Source of the DNA: Duganella qianjiadongensis
Lineage (GTDB): Bacteria > Pseudomonadota > Gammaproteobacteria > Burkholderiales > Burkholderiaceae_D
Direction: 5' to 3'
Assembly: GCF_009857915.1 (NCBI RefSeq)
Contig: NZ_WWCM01000001.1
Span: 496,001-560,000, forward strand
Length of the DNA: 64,000 bases
Shown: in pieces, positions 37,629 through 45,801 of the stretch
Layout of the letters: each line of letters starts with the position of its first letter
Numbering within the stretch: position 1 is the first letter of the stretch
The notes under the pieces: model-generated
Database searches by the model: none
Told to the model about the DNA's origin: nothing
Seen by the model: the letters and a program-made list of their open reading frames with translations, nothing else
Position numbers and translations under genes: made by a program

Positions 37629-38318
37629 TCACACCTGTAACGGACGGTGCGGCGTGAGCTTGTTGGCACTGACCAGCACCGCCATACACACCAGCGAGGT
37701 AATCATCACCAGCAGATTGGCCGTGTCGTCCTGCCCGGCTTGCACCGCTTCGTACACGGCGATCGACAGGGTCTGGGTCTTGCCCGGTATGCTGCCTGCC
37801 ACCATCAGCGTAGCGCCGAACTCGCCCATGGAGCGGGCAAATGCCAGCAGCGTTCCGCCCAGCACGCCGCGCCATGCCAGCGGCAGGCTCACACGCAGAA
37901 ACACTGCCCATGGCGACAGCCCCAGCACATAGGCCGCCTGTTCCAGCTGCGTATCGACCGCTTCGAACGCGGCGCGCGCGCCCTTCAGCACCAGCGGGAA
38001 AGCCACCACCGCGGCGGCCAGCACGGCAGCCTGCCAGCTGAAGATCAGCTGTATGCCGAAATGCTGCTGCAGCCATGCGCCTATGGGGCCATGGCGCCCT
38101 ATCAGCACCAGCAGATAGTAGCCCAGCACGGTGGGTGGCATCACCATCGGCAGCGTCAGCAGTGCATCGAGCACTTCGCGTCCGATAAAGCGCTTGCGTG
38201 CCAGCAGGTAGCCAAAGCCGACACCGAGCAGCAGATCGATCAGGGTGGCCCACAGCGCCACCTTGAGCGACAGGCGCAGCGCGATCCACGCCGGTTCGGC
38301 GGTCAGTGATTCCAGCAC
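37629..38318 (-). CDS. modB: Molybdate ABC transporter permease
   Basis: A 229-residue inner-membrane permease with about five transmembrane helices. The ABC-permease EAA-type loop is present near residues 125-165 (EQAAYVLGLSPWAVFLRVSLPLAW), and FARSMGEFGATLMVAGSIPGKTQTL is characteristic of ModB/CysT-type permeases. It starts with GTG immediately after the modA stop (TAAGTG) and is followed by modC one base later, so translation of the three is coupled. Confidence 0.95.
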   Translation of the reverse strand: MLESLTAEPAWIALRLSLKVALWATLIDLLLGVGFGYLLARKRFIGREVLDALLTLPMVMPPTVLGYYLLVLIGRHGPIGAWLQQHFGIQLIFSWQAAVLAAAVVAFPLVLKGARAAFEAVDTQLEQAAYVLGLSPWAVFLRVSLPLAWRGVLGGTLLAFARSMGEFGATLMVAGSIPGKTQTLSIAVYEAVQAGQDDTANLLVMITSLVCMAVLVSANKLTPHRPLQV

Positions 38319-39086
38319 TTATGGCCGCCCGAAACCGTAGCGGGCCAGGATCGTCTGCGCCGCAGCCGATTGCACAAATGCGCTGAACTGGCGTGCCGCC
38401 TGTGCCTGCGTGCTGCTGGCCACCACGGCAATAGGATAGGTCACCGGGGTTGCGGTCGGCACCGTGGCCACCAGCTGCACCTTGTCCTTGAACAGCGCGG
38501 CATCGGTGGCATACACGAAACCGGCATCGACCTCGCCACGGGCCACATAATCAAGCGACTGGCGCACCGAGGTCGCGTAGATCAGCTTGTTGAGCACGCC
38601 ATTCCACAGTCCCGCCTGCTCCATGGCCTGGCGCGCATAGCGTCCGGCCGGCACGCTGGCCGGATTGCCGATGGCAATACGCTGCACGCCCGCCTGCGCC
38701 AGATCACGCAGCGCCCCCACCCCATATTTGCTGTCGGCAGGCTTGATCAGCACCAGCGTATTGCTGGCGAAATTAGTGCGGCTGCCTGCCGCCAGCAGCT
38801 TCATGCCTTCGGCCTTGTCCATGGTTTCCTGATCGGCGGAAGCAAACACATCCACTGGCGCCCCCTTGGCGATCTGCTGCAGCAGCGCATCCGAGGCAGC
38901 AAAATTGAACTGGACCTTGTCACCGCCATGCTGCTTTTCGTAGGCCGCAGCGATTTCCTTGAACGCGTTGCTCAGGCTGGCGGCTGCCGAGACCGTCAAT
39001 TCGGCAGCACGGGCGGGCGCCAGCGCCATGCTCACAACTAGCACCGATAGCGCGAGAACAGTGTGTTTTACCGCTTGGCCGGACAT
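38319..39086 (-). CDS. modA: Molybdate-binding periplasmic protein
   Basis: A 255-residue binding protein that captures molybdate or tungstate in the periplasm for ModBC. A signal peptide ends near ARAAELTV; ligand-binding residues lie in AAASLSNAF, FNFAASDALLQQI and GNPASVPAGRYA, and the C-terminal VYATDAAL is typical. The ATG at 39086 is chosen since AGGAA lies 5 bases upstream; the two earlier in-frame ATGs fall within 20 bases of the predicted transcription start. First gene of modABC-modE. Confidence 0.94.
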   Translation of the reverse strand: MSGQAVKHTVLALSVLVVSMALAPARAAELTVSAAASLSNAFKEIAAAYEKQHGGDKVQFNFAASDALLQQIAKGAPVDVFASADQETMDKAEGMKLLAAGSRTNFASNTLVLIKPADSKYGVGALRDLAQAGVQRIAIGNPASVPAGRYARQAMEQAGLWNGVLNKLIYATSVRQSLDYVARGEVDAGFVYATDAALFKDKVQLVATVPTATPVTYPIAVVASSTQAQAARQFSAFVQSAAAQTILARYGFGRP

Positions 39087-39120
39087 ATATTTCCTCATCG
39101 CAAAATTCGTCATGTAGTCG

Positions 39121-39131
39121 ATTATATAGCG
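39121..39131 (-). promoter_or_regulatory. modA promoter -10 with ModE-like half site
   Basis: On the minus strand CGCTATATAAT contains a perfect TATAAT (39121-39126) merged with CGCTATATA (39123-39131), which matches one half of the E. coli ModE operator (CGnTATATA). Molybdate-bound ModE sitting here would block polymerase. The second half site is not clear. Confidence 0.5.
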
Positions 39132-39209
39132 GTTGGAAAAACCGTGCTTTTAGCGCCATACGGCCCGGCTGTGGTACATTCACGCCTCGATAAAATTCTG
39201 TCCCGCCCC

Positions 39210-39719
39210 ATGTCCCGCCTGAAGTACCTGAGTGCCTACTCCGAACAAACCCAGACCCAGGTTGCGCAGCTGATGGCGCAGGACAAGCTGGCCGCCGTGC
39301 TCAATAGCCGCTATGGCAAAGCCCACGATTACCGCACCGACAAGGCGCTATACCAGTATGTGCAGGAGCTCAGGAGCACCTATCTGCGCAATGCGGAGCC
39401 CATCAACAAGGTCGAATACGACAGCAAGATTCACGTCATCAACCACGCGCTGGGGCTGCACACTGCCATTGCGCGGGTACAGGGCGGCAAGCTCAAGGCC
39501 AAACATGAAATCCGCGTTGCCACCATGTTCAAGGCCGTGCCGATGGAATTCCTCACCATGATCGCTGTGCACGAACTGGCCCACCTGAAGGAAAAGCAGC
39601 ACGACAAGGCGTTCTACCAGCTCTGCACGCACATGGAACCGAACTATCACCAGTACGAATTCGACCTGCGCCTCTACCTGACGCACCTGGATAACCAGGG
39701 CGAAAAATTGTGGAACTGA
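39210..39719 (+). CDS. YgjP-like zinc metallopeptidase
   Basis: A 169-residue cytoplasmic protein of the YgjP/DUF45 (WLM-like) metallopeptidase family. The zinc motif is HELAH (121-125) with a third ligand candidate H131 in KEKQHDKAF, the spacing characteristic of this family. The ATG at 39210 (MSRLKYLSAY) starts the conserved region; the frame is open further upstream but that part overlaps the modA promoter. The physiological substrate is unknown. It diverges from modA. Confidence 0.82.
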   Translation: MSRLKYLSAYSEQTQTQVAQLMAQDKLAAVLNSRYGKAHDYRTDKALYQYVQELRSTYLRNAEPINKVEYDSKIHVINHALGLHTAIARVQGGKLKAKHEIRVATMFKAVPMEFLTMIAVHELAHLKEKQHDKAFYQLCTHMEPNYHQYEFDLRLYLTHLDNQGEKLWN

Positions 39720-39743
39720 TGCCGCGCTGACGCGGTCAGCCGC

Positions 39744-40289
39744 TCAGGCGCCAGCGCTTTTCAGACGCTGCAGCAGGCGTTCCGGTTCCGCTTCCAGCTG
39801 CATCAGCGCCACATGTTCGGCACGGATAAAACCTTGCGCACTGGCGTGCCGGATGAAGCCGGCCAGATGGTCGTAGAAGCCTGCCACGTTGAGCAGTCCC
39901 ACCGGCTTGCGATGTATGCCCAGCTGGGACCAGGTCAGCATTTCGAACAGTTCTTCCAGCGTGCCCATGCCGCCGGGCATGGCGATGAAGCCGTCGGCCA
40001 GACTGGCCATCATGGCTTTGCGCTCGTGCATATCCTTGACGATGAACTGGCGCGTCAGGCCGTTGTGGCCCACTTCACGCTCCACCAGCGCGGTAGGAAT
40101 CACCCCCGTCACTTCGCCGCCGTGCTGGAGCACTTCGTCGGCAATCACGCCCATCAGACCGACATTGCCGCCGCCGTACACCAGCGCCAGATTCTGCGCT
40201 ACCAGTGCGCGGCCCAGCGCACGCGCTGCCTCGGCATACTGTGGATCATGGCCGGGATTGGCACCGCAATACACGCAAATCGCTTTCAA
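39744..40289 (-). CDS. LOG family nucleoside 5'-monophosphate phosphoribohydrolase
   Basis: A 181-residue Rossmann-fold protein with the diagnostic PGGMGTLEE motif and the upstream GGGNVGLMG loop; MHERKAMM supplies the conserved Arg and Lys. LOG enzymes cleave cytokinin ribotides in plants and plant-associated bacteria, but most bacterial members act on AMP-like nucleotides as pools cleaners. Here it overlaps the preceding TPR-like gene by 4 bases (ATGA), so the two are coupled. Cytokinin production is possible but not shown. Confidence 0.93.
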   Translation of the reverse strand: MKAICVYCGANPGHDPQYAEAARALGRALVAQNLALVYGGGNVGLMGVIADEVLQHGGEVTGVIPTALVEREVGHNGLTRQFIVKDMHERKAMMASLADGFIAMPGGMGTLEELFEMLTWSQLGIHRKPVGLLNVAGFYDHLAGFIRHASAQGFIRAEHVALMQLEAEPERLLQRLKSAGA

Positions 40290-41071
40290 ATCTGTTCTTC
40301 CTCTTCCAGTTGACGCCTGACCAGATCGGCATCGAGCCGTTCCAGCGCGTCCAGTGCGACACAGCGCGCAGCAGCCTGATACAGGGCGCGCGCCTCATCT
40401 TGTTTACGTTTCCCGTCCAGCATCTGCATGGCGCGCGCATAGCGCACCTTGACGATGGCCGATTCCGGCGTCAGTGCCAGCGCTTTTTCAAACGCGGCAT
40501 AGCTTTCTTCCTTTTTGACGCCATAGGTCAGGCCACCCAGCAGCGCGCCTACCTTGTCGAGTATTTCCGCGTGATAGATGCCCAGTGCCACCTGCGCGTC
40601 GGCCCGCTCCGGCGCCAGACTCAGAGTGGTTTCCAGACTGCCGCGCACCTTGGCGCCCAGCCCCTGCGCCAGCGCCTTGACCACGGAAATGCCTTGCGCA
40701 TACTGGCCCAGCGCGTACGCATGCCAGTAGAAGCCGGCCGGATTATCAGGCTGTTCCTGCTGCTGGCGTTCGCAGCGCTCGGCCACGCATTCGAAGGTGG
40801 CCAGCTTTTTCAGCAGACTGGGTTCAAGATACTGGGCATAGATGCAGATCGCCTTGTGCGCCACCGAGTAACCGGGCACGCCCACGTCCAGCCCGATGCG
40901 TGCCGCATGTTCGAATTCGCCTGCATGGAAAGCGATCCACGCCTGCACCAGCTTGGGATTGTCGGGCCATGGCTCGCGGTCACCCGCGTGCAGACGGGGC
41001 CACAGGCGCGCCAGACTTTCCGGCGTCTGCACGTAGGCGGGATCGGGATACGGGAAAGGAGTCCACGCCAT
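40286..41071 (-). CDS. TPR-like helical repeat protein
   Basis: A 261-residue cytoplasmic protein with no signal peptide. It is composed of helical pairs resembling degenerate TPR or SEL1 units: PKLVQAWIAFHAGEFEHAARIG, GFYWHAYALGQYAQGISVVKALAQG, AQVALGIYHAEILDKVGALLG and SYAAFEKALALTPESAIVKVRYARA. The last resembles a canonical TPR. No enzymatic motif is present. It lies between a TetR regulator and the LOG gene on the same strand, 10 bases after the former and overlapping the latter by 4. A scaffold role is inferred only from fold. Confidence 0.78.
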   Translation of the reverse strand: MAWTPFPYPDPAYVQTPESLARLWPRLHAGDREPWPDNPKLVQAWIAFHAGEFEHAARIGLDVGVPGYSVAHKAICIYAQYLEPSLLKKLATFECVAERCERQQQEQPDNPAGFYWHAYALGQYAQGISVVKALAQGLGAKVRGSLETTLSLAPERADAQVALGIYHAEILDKVGALLGGLTYGVKKEESYAAFEKALALTPESAIVKVRYARAMQMLDGKRKQDEARALYQAAARCVALDALERLDADLVRRQLEEEEQI

Positions 41072-41081
41072 AGCGGTAGTC

Positions 41082-41747
41082 CTACTTGAGCTTCTTCAGA
41101 TATTCTTCGGACAGTTTCTGGAACAGCAAACTGGTTTCATTGCGCAGATACGGCCCGATCTGCGATAGCACCTGATAGCAGCCGCGCGCCAGCGCATCGG
41201 CCATCGATTGCTGCTCGCTGTATTTGCGCGGATTGCGCACATATTCGTAGGACAGCCAGTAGGTCGCCACCACCACCATATTGGTGGCCATGGCGTCGAT
41301 GGCCGTGTCCGAGGCTTCCAGCGATTTTTCGCTGCGCAGGTCTTCGCACAGCTGTTTGGCCACCTTGATCTTGTGCGCCAGTATCTGCTTGAAGTGCAGC
41401 TCCAGCTTGCGGTTGCGCGACAGCAGATCGTTGAGATCGCGGTAGAAGAAACGGTAGCGCCAGATCAGTTCGAACATCAGGTGCAGATACAGCCACACGT
41501 CTTCGATATTCGAGCGGCGGCCATCGGGTACGGTCAGGATGCGGTTGATCTCCGCCTCGAACTGCACGAAGATGGAATTAACGATGTCGTCCTTGTTGCG
41601 GAAATGGTAGTACAGATTCCCCGGCGAGATATTCATTTCTTCGGCGATCACGGTGGTCGTGATGTTAGGCTCGCCAAATTCATTAAATAAGCGCAGCGAC
41701 AGCTCTAATATGCGTTCGCGGGTACGGCGGGGTGCTTTTTGTAGCAT
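41082..41747 (-). CDS. TetR-family regulator resembling PhaD
   Basis: A 221-residue DNA-binding protein. The N-terminal helix-turn-helix shows TRERILELSLRLFNEFGEPNI and EEMNISPGNLYYHFRNKDDIV, very like Pseudomonas PhaD, which controls PHA synthesis and phasin genes. The larger C-terminal half (about 70-221) is the ligand-binding, dimerising domain with long helices. It lies 66 bases downstream of a PhaF/PhaI-type phasin gene on the same strand, which supports a role in granule control. Exact targets are not shown by the sequence. Confidence 0.85.
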   Translation of the reverse strand: MLQKAPRRTRERILELSLRLFNEFGEPNITTTVIAEEMNISPGNLYYHFRNKDDIVNSIFVQFEAEINRILTVPDGRRSNIEDVWLYLHLMFELIWRYRFFYRDLNDLLSRNRKLELHFKQILAHKIKVAKQLCEDLRSEKSLEASDTAIDAMATNMVVVATYWLSYEYVRNPRKYSEQQSMADALARGCYQVLSQIGPYLRNETSLLFQKLSEEYLKKLK

Positions 41748-41813
41748 AGCAAGGAAACCTCTGTTTATTCTCCTGCAAGCATAACACCGTTACCGCGAAG
41801 TTAAAAATTTCTG

Positions 41814-42116
41814 TCAGAGTAAGGGCGAGCGTACACCCTGCTGCGCCTTGAGCGCCGCCAGTTCACCGCTCAGCTCATCGACCCGCGCCTGCAGGCGCGC
41901 CACTTCGGCCGCCGTCGGCACACCGATGGCACTGAGGGCACGCAGCACACGCTCCTCGAAAACTTGCATAGAAAACATCTTGCCGCCCTCTTCCTGTGCT
42001 TGGGCAAAAGCGTGCAGGCCAGCCTGCCAGATTTCCTGCGACGACATGTGCATGGCGTCTGCCATACGCTGGTCATCGTCTTCCCGCTTCAACTTCTTGA
42101 TCATGGCGTGTCCCAT
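41814..42116 (-). CDS. PhaF/PhaI-type phasin
   Basis: A 100-residue protein whose centre, IWQAGLHAFAQAQEEGGKMF, matches the granule-associated phasin family of pseudomonads (IWLAGLGAYAKAxxEG), followed by ALSAIGVPTAAEVARLQ and a Leu-zipper-like helix (ARVDELSGELAALKAQ) as in PhaI/PhaF. It would coat polyhydroxyalkanoate granules and may oligomerise through the C-terminal coiled coil. No Lys/Ala histone-like tail (as in PhaF) is present, so it is nearer PhaI. The first ATG is given; a second, four codons on and behind GGGA, is equally likely. Confidence 0.8.
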   Translation of the reverse strand: MGHAMIKKLKREDDDQRMADAMHMSSQEIWQAGLHAFAQAQEEGGKMFSMQVFEERVLRALSAIGVPTAAEVARLQARVDELSGELAALKAQQGVRSPLL

Positions 42117-42170
42117 ATTGTTTTGCGTTATTATTTTTTTATTGTAATGAGCAAAACTAGAGCCTTGGGT

Positions 42171-45100
42171 CTAATGCGCTGCCAGCAGCACGCTGCCATG
42201 CATCTGGGTCTGCAGGCGGAAGCCTTCGCGTATATTCTCCCGCAAAACGGAACCCTGCCACGGCTTGGTGTAGAAGCGGTCGATGGCGCCGTGATTGATG
42301 GCCTCCATGATGGGCGACAGATCGGTGTAGGCCGACAGCATGATGCGGAAAGTATCGGGCGCCAGATTCTTCACCCGCTCCATGAATTCCGTGCCGCTCA
42401 TGGACGGCATGCACTGGTCGCACAGGATCACATGCACCTGGTTGTGCGCCAGCAGATCGAAGCCCTCGTCCGCCGTCTGCGCGGTCAGGATGCGGTAGCC
42501 GTCCTGCGCCAGAAAATCGGACAGCATTTCAAGCATGAACACATCGTCGTCCACGATCAGCAGCGTAGGCTGCCCCACCAGCCCCGCTTCCGGCGGCGCC
42601 TGCAGGAAATGGCCCTGACGCAGCATCTGCTCGAATTCGTCCTCGGGCAGGGGGCGGCTGAACAGATAGCCCTGCATCTCGTCGCAACTATGCCGGCGCA
42701 GATAGGCCAGCTGGGCATCCTTCTCCACCCCTTCCGCGATCACTTCCAGCTGCATGCTGTGCGCCATATTAATAATGGCCAGCACGATGGCCGCATCGTC
42801 GGGATTGCTGGTCACTTCGCGCACAAAGGCGATATCGATCTTGAGTTTATCGATGGGGAAGCGCTTCAGATAGGCCAGCGAGGAATAGCCGGTACCGAAA
42901 TCATCGATGGATATCTGTACGCCGAGCGCCTTCAGATGCTGCAGCACGGTGATGGTTTCCTCGGCATTGGACATCAGCGAGCTTTCCGTCAGCTCCAGTT
43001 CCAGCAGCTCCGGCGCGATATCGAATTCGCGCATCACTTTCAGCACTTCTTCTTCCAGCCCGCCGACAAAAAACTGTATGCCCGACACATTCACCGACAG
43101 GTGGACAGCGCCCACGCCCGACTTGCCCCATTCGGCGATCTTGCGGCAGGCTTCGCGCAGCACCCAGTTGCCGACCCGTACGATCAGCCCCGTTTCCTCC
43201 AGCAGCGGGATGAACAGGGCCGGCGACACCATGCCGTGGCCGGGCCGGCGCCAGCGGATCAGCGCCTCGGCGCCGCTGATGCGGCCCGTGGCGATATTCA
43301 CCTTGGGCTGGAAGTGCAGCACGAATTCCTCATTGTCGATGGCGCGGCGCAGGGCGATTTCCAGATCCAGCCGCGCAATCGACTGGGCATTCATCTCTGC
43401 CGTGAAGAAGCGGAAGGCATCGCGCCCAGCTTCCTTGGCGCGGTACATGGCCGTGTCGGCATACTGGATCAGCGTATCGGGATCGTCGCCGTCATCGGGA
43501 TAGACGGAAATGCCTATGCTGGAGGTCAGCGTCACTTCATGGCCGCGCAGGTCGAACGGACGGCGCAGCGATTCGCGTATCTTGTCCACCACCGTCACCG
43601 CGGCCTGCGGGCCTTCCGGCAGGATCAGGATGGCGGCAAACTCGTCGCCGCCGAAACGGCCTATGGTGTCACGCACGCGCAGGCAATCGACCAGCCGGCT
43701 GGAGAACTGGCGCAGCAGTTCATCGCCGATGGTGTGGCCCAGCGTATCGTTGACGTTCTTGAAGCGGTCCACATCGAGAAATAGCACGGCCAGCGACCAG
43801 CCATGCTCGGCCGCCTGATGCAGCGAGTGGCCGAGCGAATCGTAGAACTGGCTGCGATTGGGCAGCCCCGTCAAGGTATCGAAATGGGCCAGTTTCAGCA
43901 GGCGCTGCTCGGCTTCCTTGCGCTCGGTGATGTCGCGCGCCACCGCCACCATGATCCAGGTCGAACCGGAGCGCAGCGTGCGCCGCTGTACCTCCACCGA
44001 CAGCAGCGCGCCGTTCTGGCAGTGCAGCTGCAGCTCGCTCATGGCGCCGCTCTGTTCGCCGGACAGCAGCTTGCGGAACAAGTCTTCCAGCGGCTCCAGT
44101 TCACCGATGCCGCTGCCATCGGGATGCACGCGCAGGAAGTCCTCGCGCGGATAGCCGAGCATGCGGCACGCCGTGGCATTTACATCGACAAAACACATGC
44201 TGCTGCGGTCGAGCAGGAAGATGGCGTCGGCCGTGGCATCCATGGCCAGCCGGAAGCGGCGCAGGTCTTCGTCGAGCCGGATGCGCGCATTCATGTCGGC
44301 CGTCAGCTGGGCGTGGTGCTGCTTGATCTCTTCGTACATGGAGAGATTTTCGTAGGCCACCGCAATCTGCGCCGCCACCGTGATGGCCACCCGCTCATCG
44401 ACTTCGGAAAAACCGTCCGAACCCAGTTTATCGACCAGATACAGCCAGCCATGCACGCGCTCGCGCGCAGCAATAGGCACACCGAGGAAAGAATGCACGG
44501 CCGGATGCTCGGCCGGCAGGCCGATGCTGACGGGATCGCCGTTCACATCGTTGAGGCGGCACACCTGTCCCTGTTCCAGCAGGCCGTGCAGCACGCCGGC
44601 GTGGGGGGCGGCAGCCAGCGCGCGTGCCGGCACCCCGGCACCACAGCTGGCAATATGGTTGAGTTCCCGGGTCTCGCTATCGAGCATGCCGATGCACGCA
44701 TATTTCGATACGCAGATGTTCTGCGCCACCCGGCAACCGATTTCGATCAGCGCAGCGGGATCGCGTTCGGCACCGAGCTCGATGCCCAGTTCGATCAGCG
44801 CGGTCAGGCGCAAGCTCACTGCCTGCAGACTGGAGAGCGAACTGGTAAGGCGCTGCGTCATGCGCTCCAGATGTTCGCTGGCCGCGCCGCCAGTCTCGCC
44901 GGTCTGGTCGGCAATGCGCGACAGCTGGCGGCTGCTGTTTTCCAGTTCATCGAGATATTCGGCCACCTTGTCGTCGAAATGGTGAAAGCGGCCATCGAGC
45001 GGCGGCTCCGGCACATGGCGCGCCGGTGCCAGTTCGGACTGCATGCCCAGCGCTTCCTGCACCGTGCGGCGTATCACTTCGGGATCGGACGGCTTGGGCA

Positions 45101-45785
45101 GCACCCAGCGCACGCCGCAGCTCTGGGCCAGCGCCATGGCTTCGCGCTCGCGGTAGATGGCGGTATAGAAGATCACCGGCACTTGCGCCGTGGCCGGATT
45201 GGCATGCAGGCGGGTGACGAATTCATAGCCATCCATGCTGGGCATGAGGATGTCCGAAATTACCAGATCGGGCTGTTCGGCCTCCACCATGCGCAACGCT
45301 TCGGCGCCGTTGGCCGCCTCCAGCAGGCGGTGGCCGTCATAGCCCAGCAGCGTCATCAGAAATTCGCGGTTCAGCACATGGTCATCCACGATCAGGATGG
45401 TGGCCGCGGTCATTTCGTGCGGCTTTAGATAGGCCTCGATCTGGCCGACAAAACGCTCGGGCTCCACCGGCTTGCCGATATAGCCATCAAAGCCTGCTGC
45501 CAGCAGCTTTTCGCGGTCGCCCAGCATGGCCAGCGCCGTCACGGCCAGCAGCGGAATATGCCGCATGGTGGCATCGCCCTTGAGCGCCGCCACCACGCCA
45601 TAGCCATCGAGCTTGGGCAGATGCACATCGCACAGGATCAGATCGGGCCGGTGCTGGCGCGCCTGCGCCACCCCGCTCTCGCCATCGCCGGCGCTGATGG
45701 TGCTGTGGCCATAGGCGCGCAGCAGGTAAACCATCAGTTCCAGATTGGTCGCGTTATCTTCGATGATGAGGATCCGTGCCGCCAC
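42171..45785 (-). CDS. Triple-receiver GAF-PAS-GGDEF-EAL cyclic-di-GMP protein
   Basis: A 1204-residue cytoplasmic signalling protein. Domains in order: receiver 1 (phospho-Asp D53), receiver 2 (D178), a coiled linker, GAF (about 330-480), PAS (about 505-625), GGDEF (motif 712-716, with the inhibitory RVRD site at 703-706), EAL (motif 840-842, DDFGTG 961-966) and a C-terminal receiver (D1123). Both catalytic motifs are intact, so it may make and break c-di-GMP, gated by three phosphorylation inputs. The GTG at 45785 behind AGGAGGG is chosen; an upstream ATG in frame lies inside the kinase gene. It starts 16 bases after the kinase stop, its likely partner. Confidence 0.95.
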   Translation of the reverse strand: MAARILIIEDNATNLELMVYLLRAYGHSTISAGDGESGVAQARQHRPDLILCDVHLPKLDGYGVVAALKGDATMRHIPLLAVTALAMLGDREKLLAAGFDGYIGKPVEPERFVGQIEAYLKPHEMTAATILIVDDHVLNREFLMTLLGYDGHRLLEAANGAEALRMVEAEQPDLVISDILMPSMDGYEFVTRLHANPATAQVPVIFYTAIYREREAMALAQSCGVRWVLPKPSDPEVIRRTVQEALGMQSELAPARHVPEPPLDGRFHHFDDKVAEYLDELENSSRQLSRIADQTGETGGAASEHLERMTQRLTSSLSSLQAVSLRLTALIELGIELGAERDPAALIEIGCRVAQNICVSKYACIGMLDSETRELNHIASCGAGVPARALAAAPHAGVLHGLLEQGQVCRLNDVNGDPVSIGLPAEHPAVHSFLGVPIAARERVHGWLYLVDKLGSDGFSEVDERVAITVAAQIAVAYENLSMYEEIKQHHAQLTADMNARIRLDEDLRRFRLAMDATADAIFLLDRSSMCFVDVNATACRMLGYPREDFLRVHPDGSGIGELEPLEDLFRKLLSGEQSGAMSELQLHCQNGALLSVEVQRRTLRSGSTWIMVAVARDITERKEAEQRLLKLAHFDTLTGLPNRSQFYDSLGHSLHQAAEHGWSLAVLFLDVDRFKNVNDTLGHTIGDELLRQFSSRLVDCLRVRDTIGRFGGDEFAAILILPEGPQAAVTVVDKIRESLRRPFDLRGHEVTLTSSIGISVYPDDGDDPDTLIQYADTAMYRAKEAGRDAFRFFTAEMNAQSIARLDLEIALRRAIDNEEFVLHFQPKVNIATGRISGAEALIRWRRPGHGMVSPALFIPLLEETGLIVRVGNWVLREACRKIAEWGKSGVGAVHLSVNVSGIQFFVGGLEEEVLKVMREFDIAPELLELELTESSLMSNAEETITVLQHLKALGVQISIDDFGTGYSSLAYLKRFPIDKLKIDIAFVREVTSNPDDAAIVLAIINMAHSMQLEVIAEGVEKDAQLAYLRRHSCDEMQGYLFSRPLPEDEFEQMLRQGHFLQAPPEAGLVGQPTLLIVDDDVFMLEMLSDFLAQDGYRILTAQTADEGFDLLAHNQVHVILCDQCMPSMSGTEFMERVKNLAPDTFRIMLSAYTDLSPIMEAINHGAIDRFYTKPWQGSVLRENIREGFRLQTQMHGSVLLAAH

Positions 45786-45801
45786 AGTGCGCCCTCCTGA
45801 T

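Noticed and set aside
41814-42116. UbiK-like ubiquinone accessory factor
   Set aside because: UbiK has a different N terminus; the IWxAGLxAFAxAxxEG sequence is phasin-specific.
41964-43784. Long open frame opposite the GGDEF-EAL gene
   Set aside because: Mirror of coding sequence, starts inside the phasin gene and has no recognisable domain.
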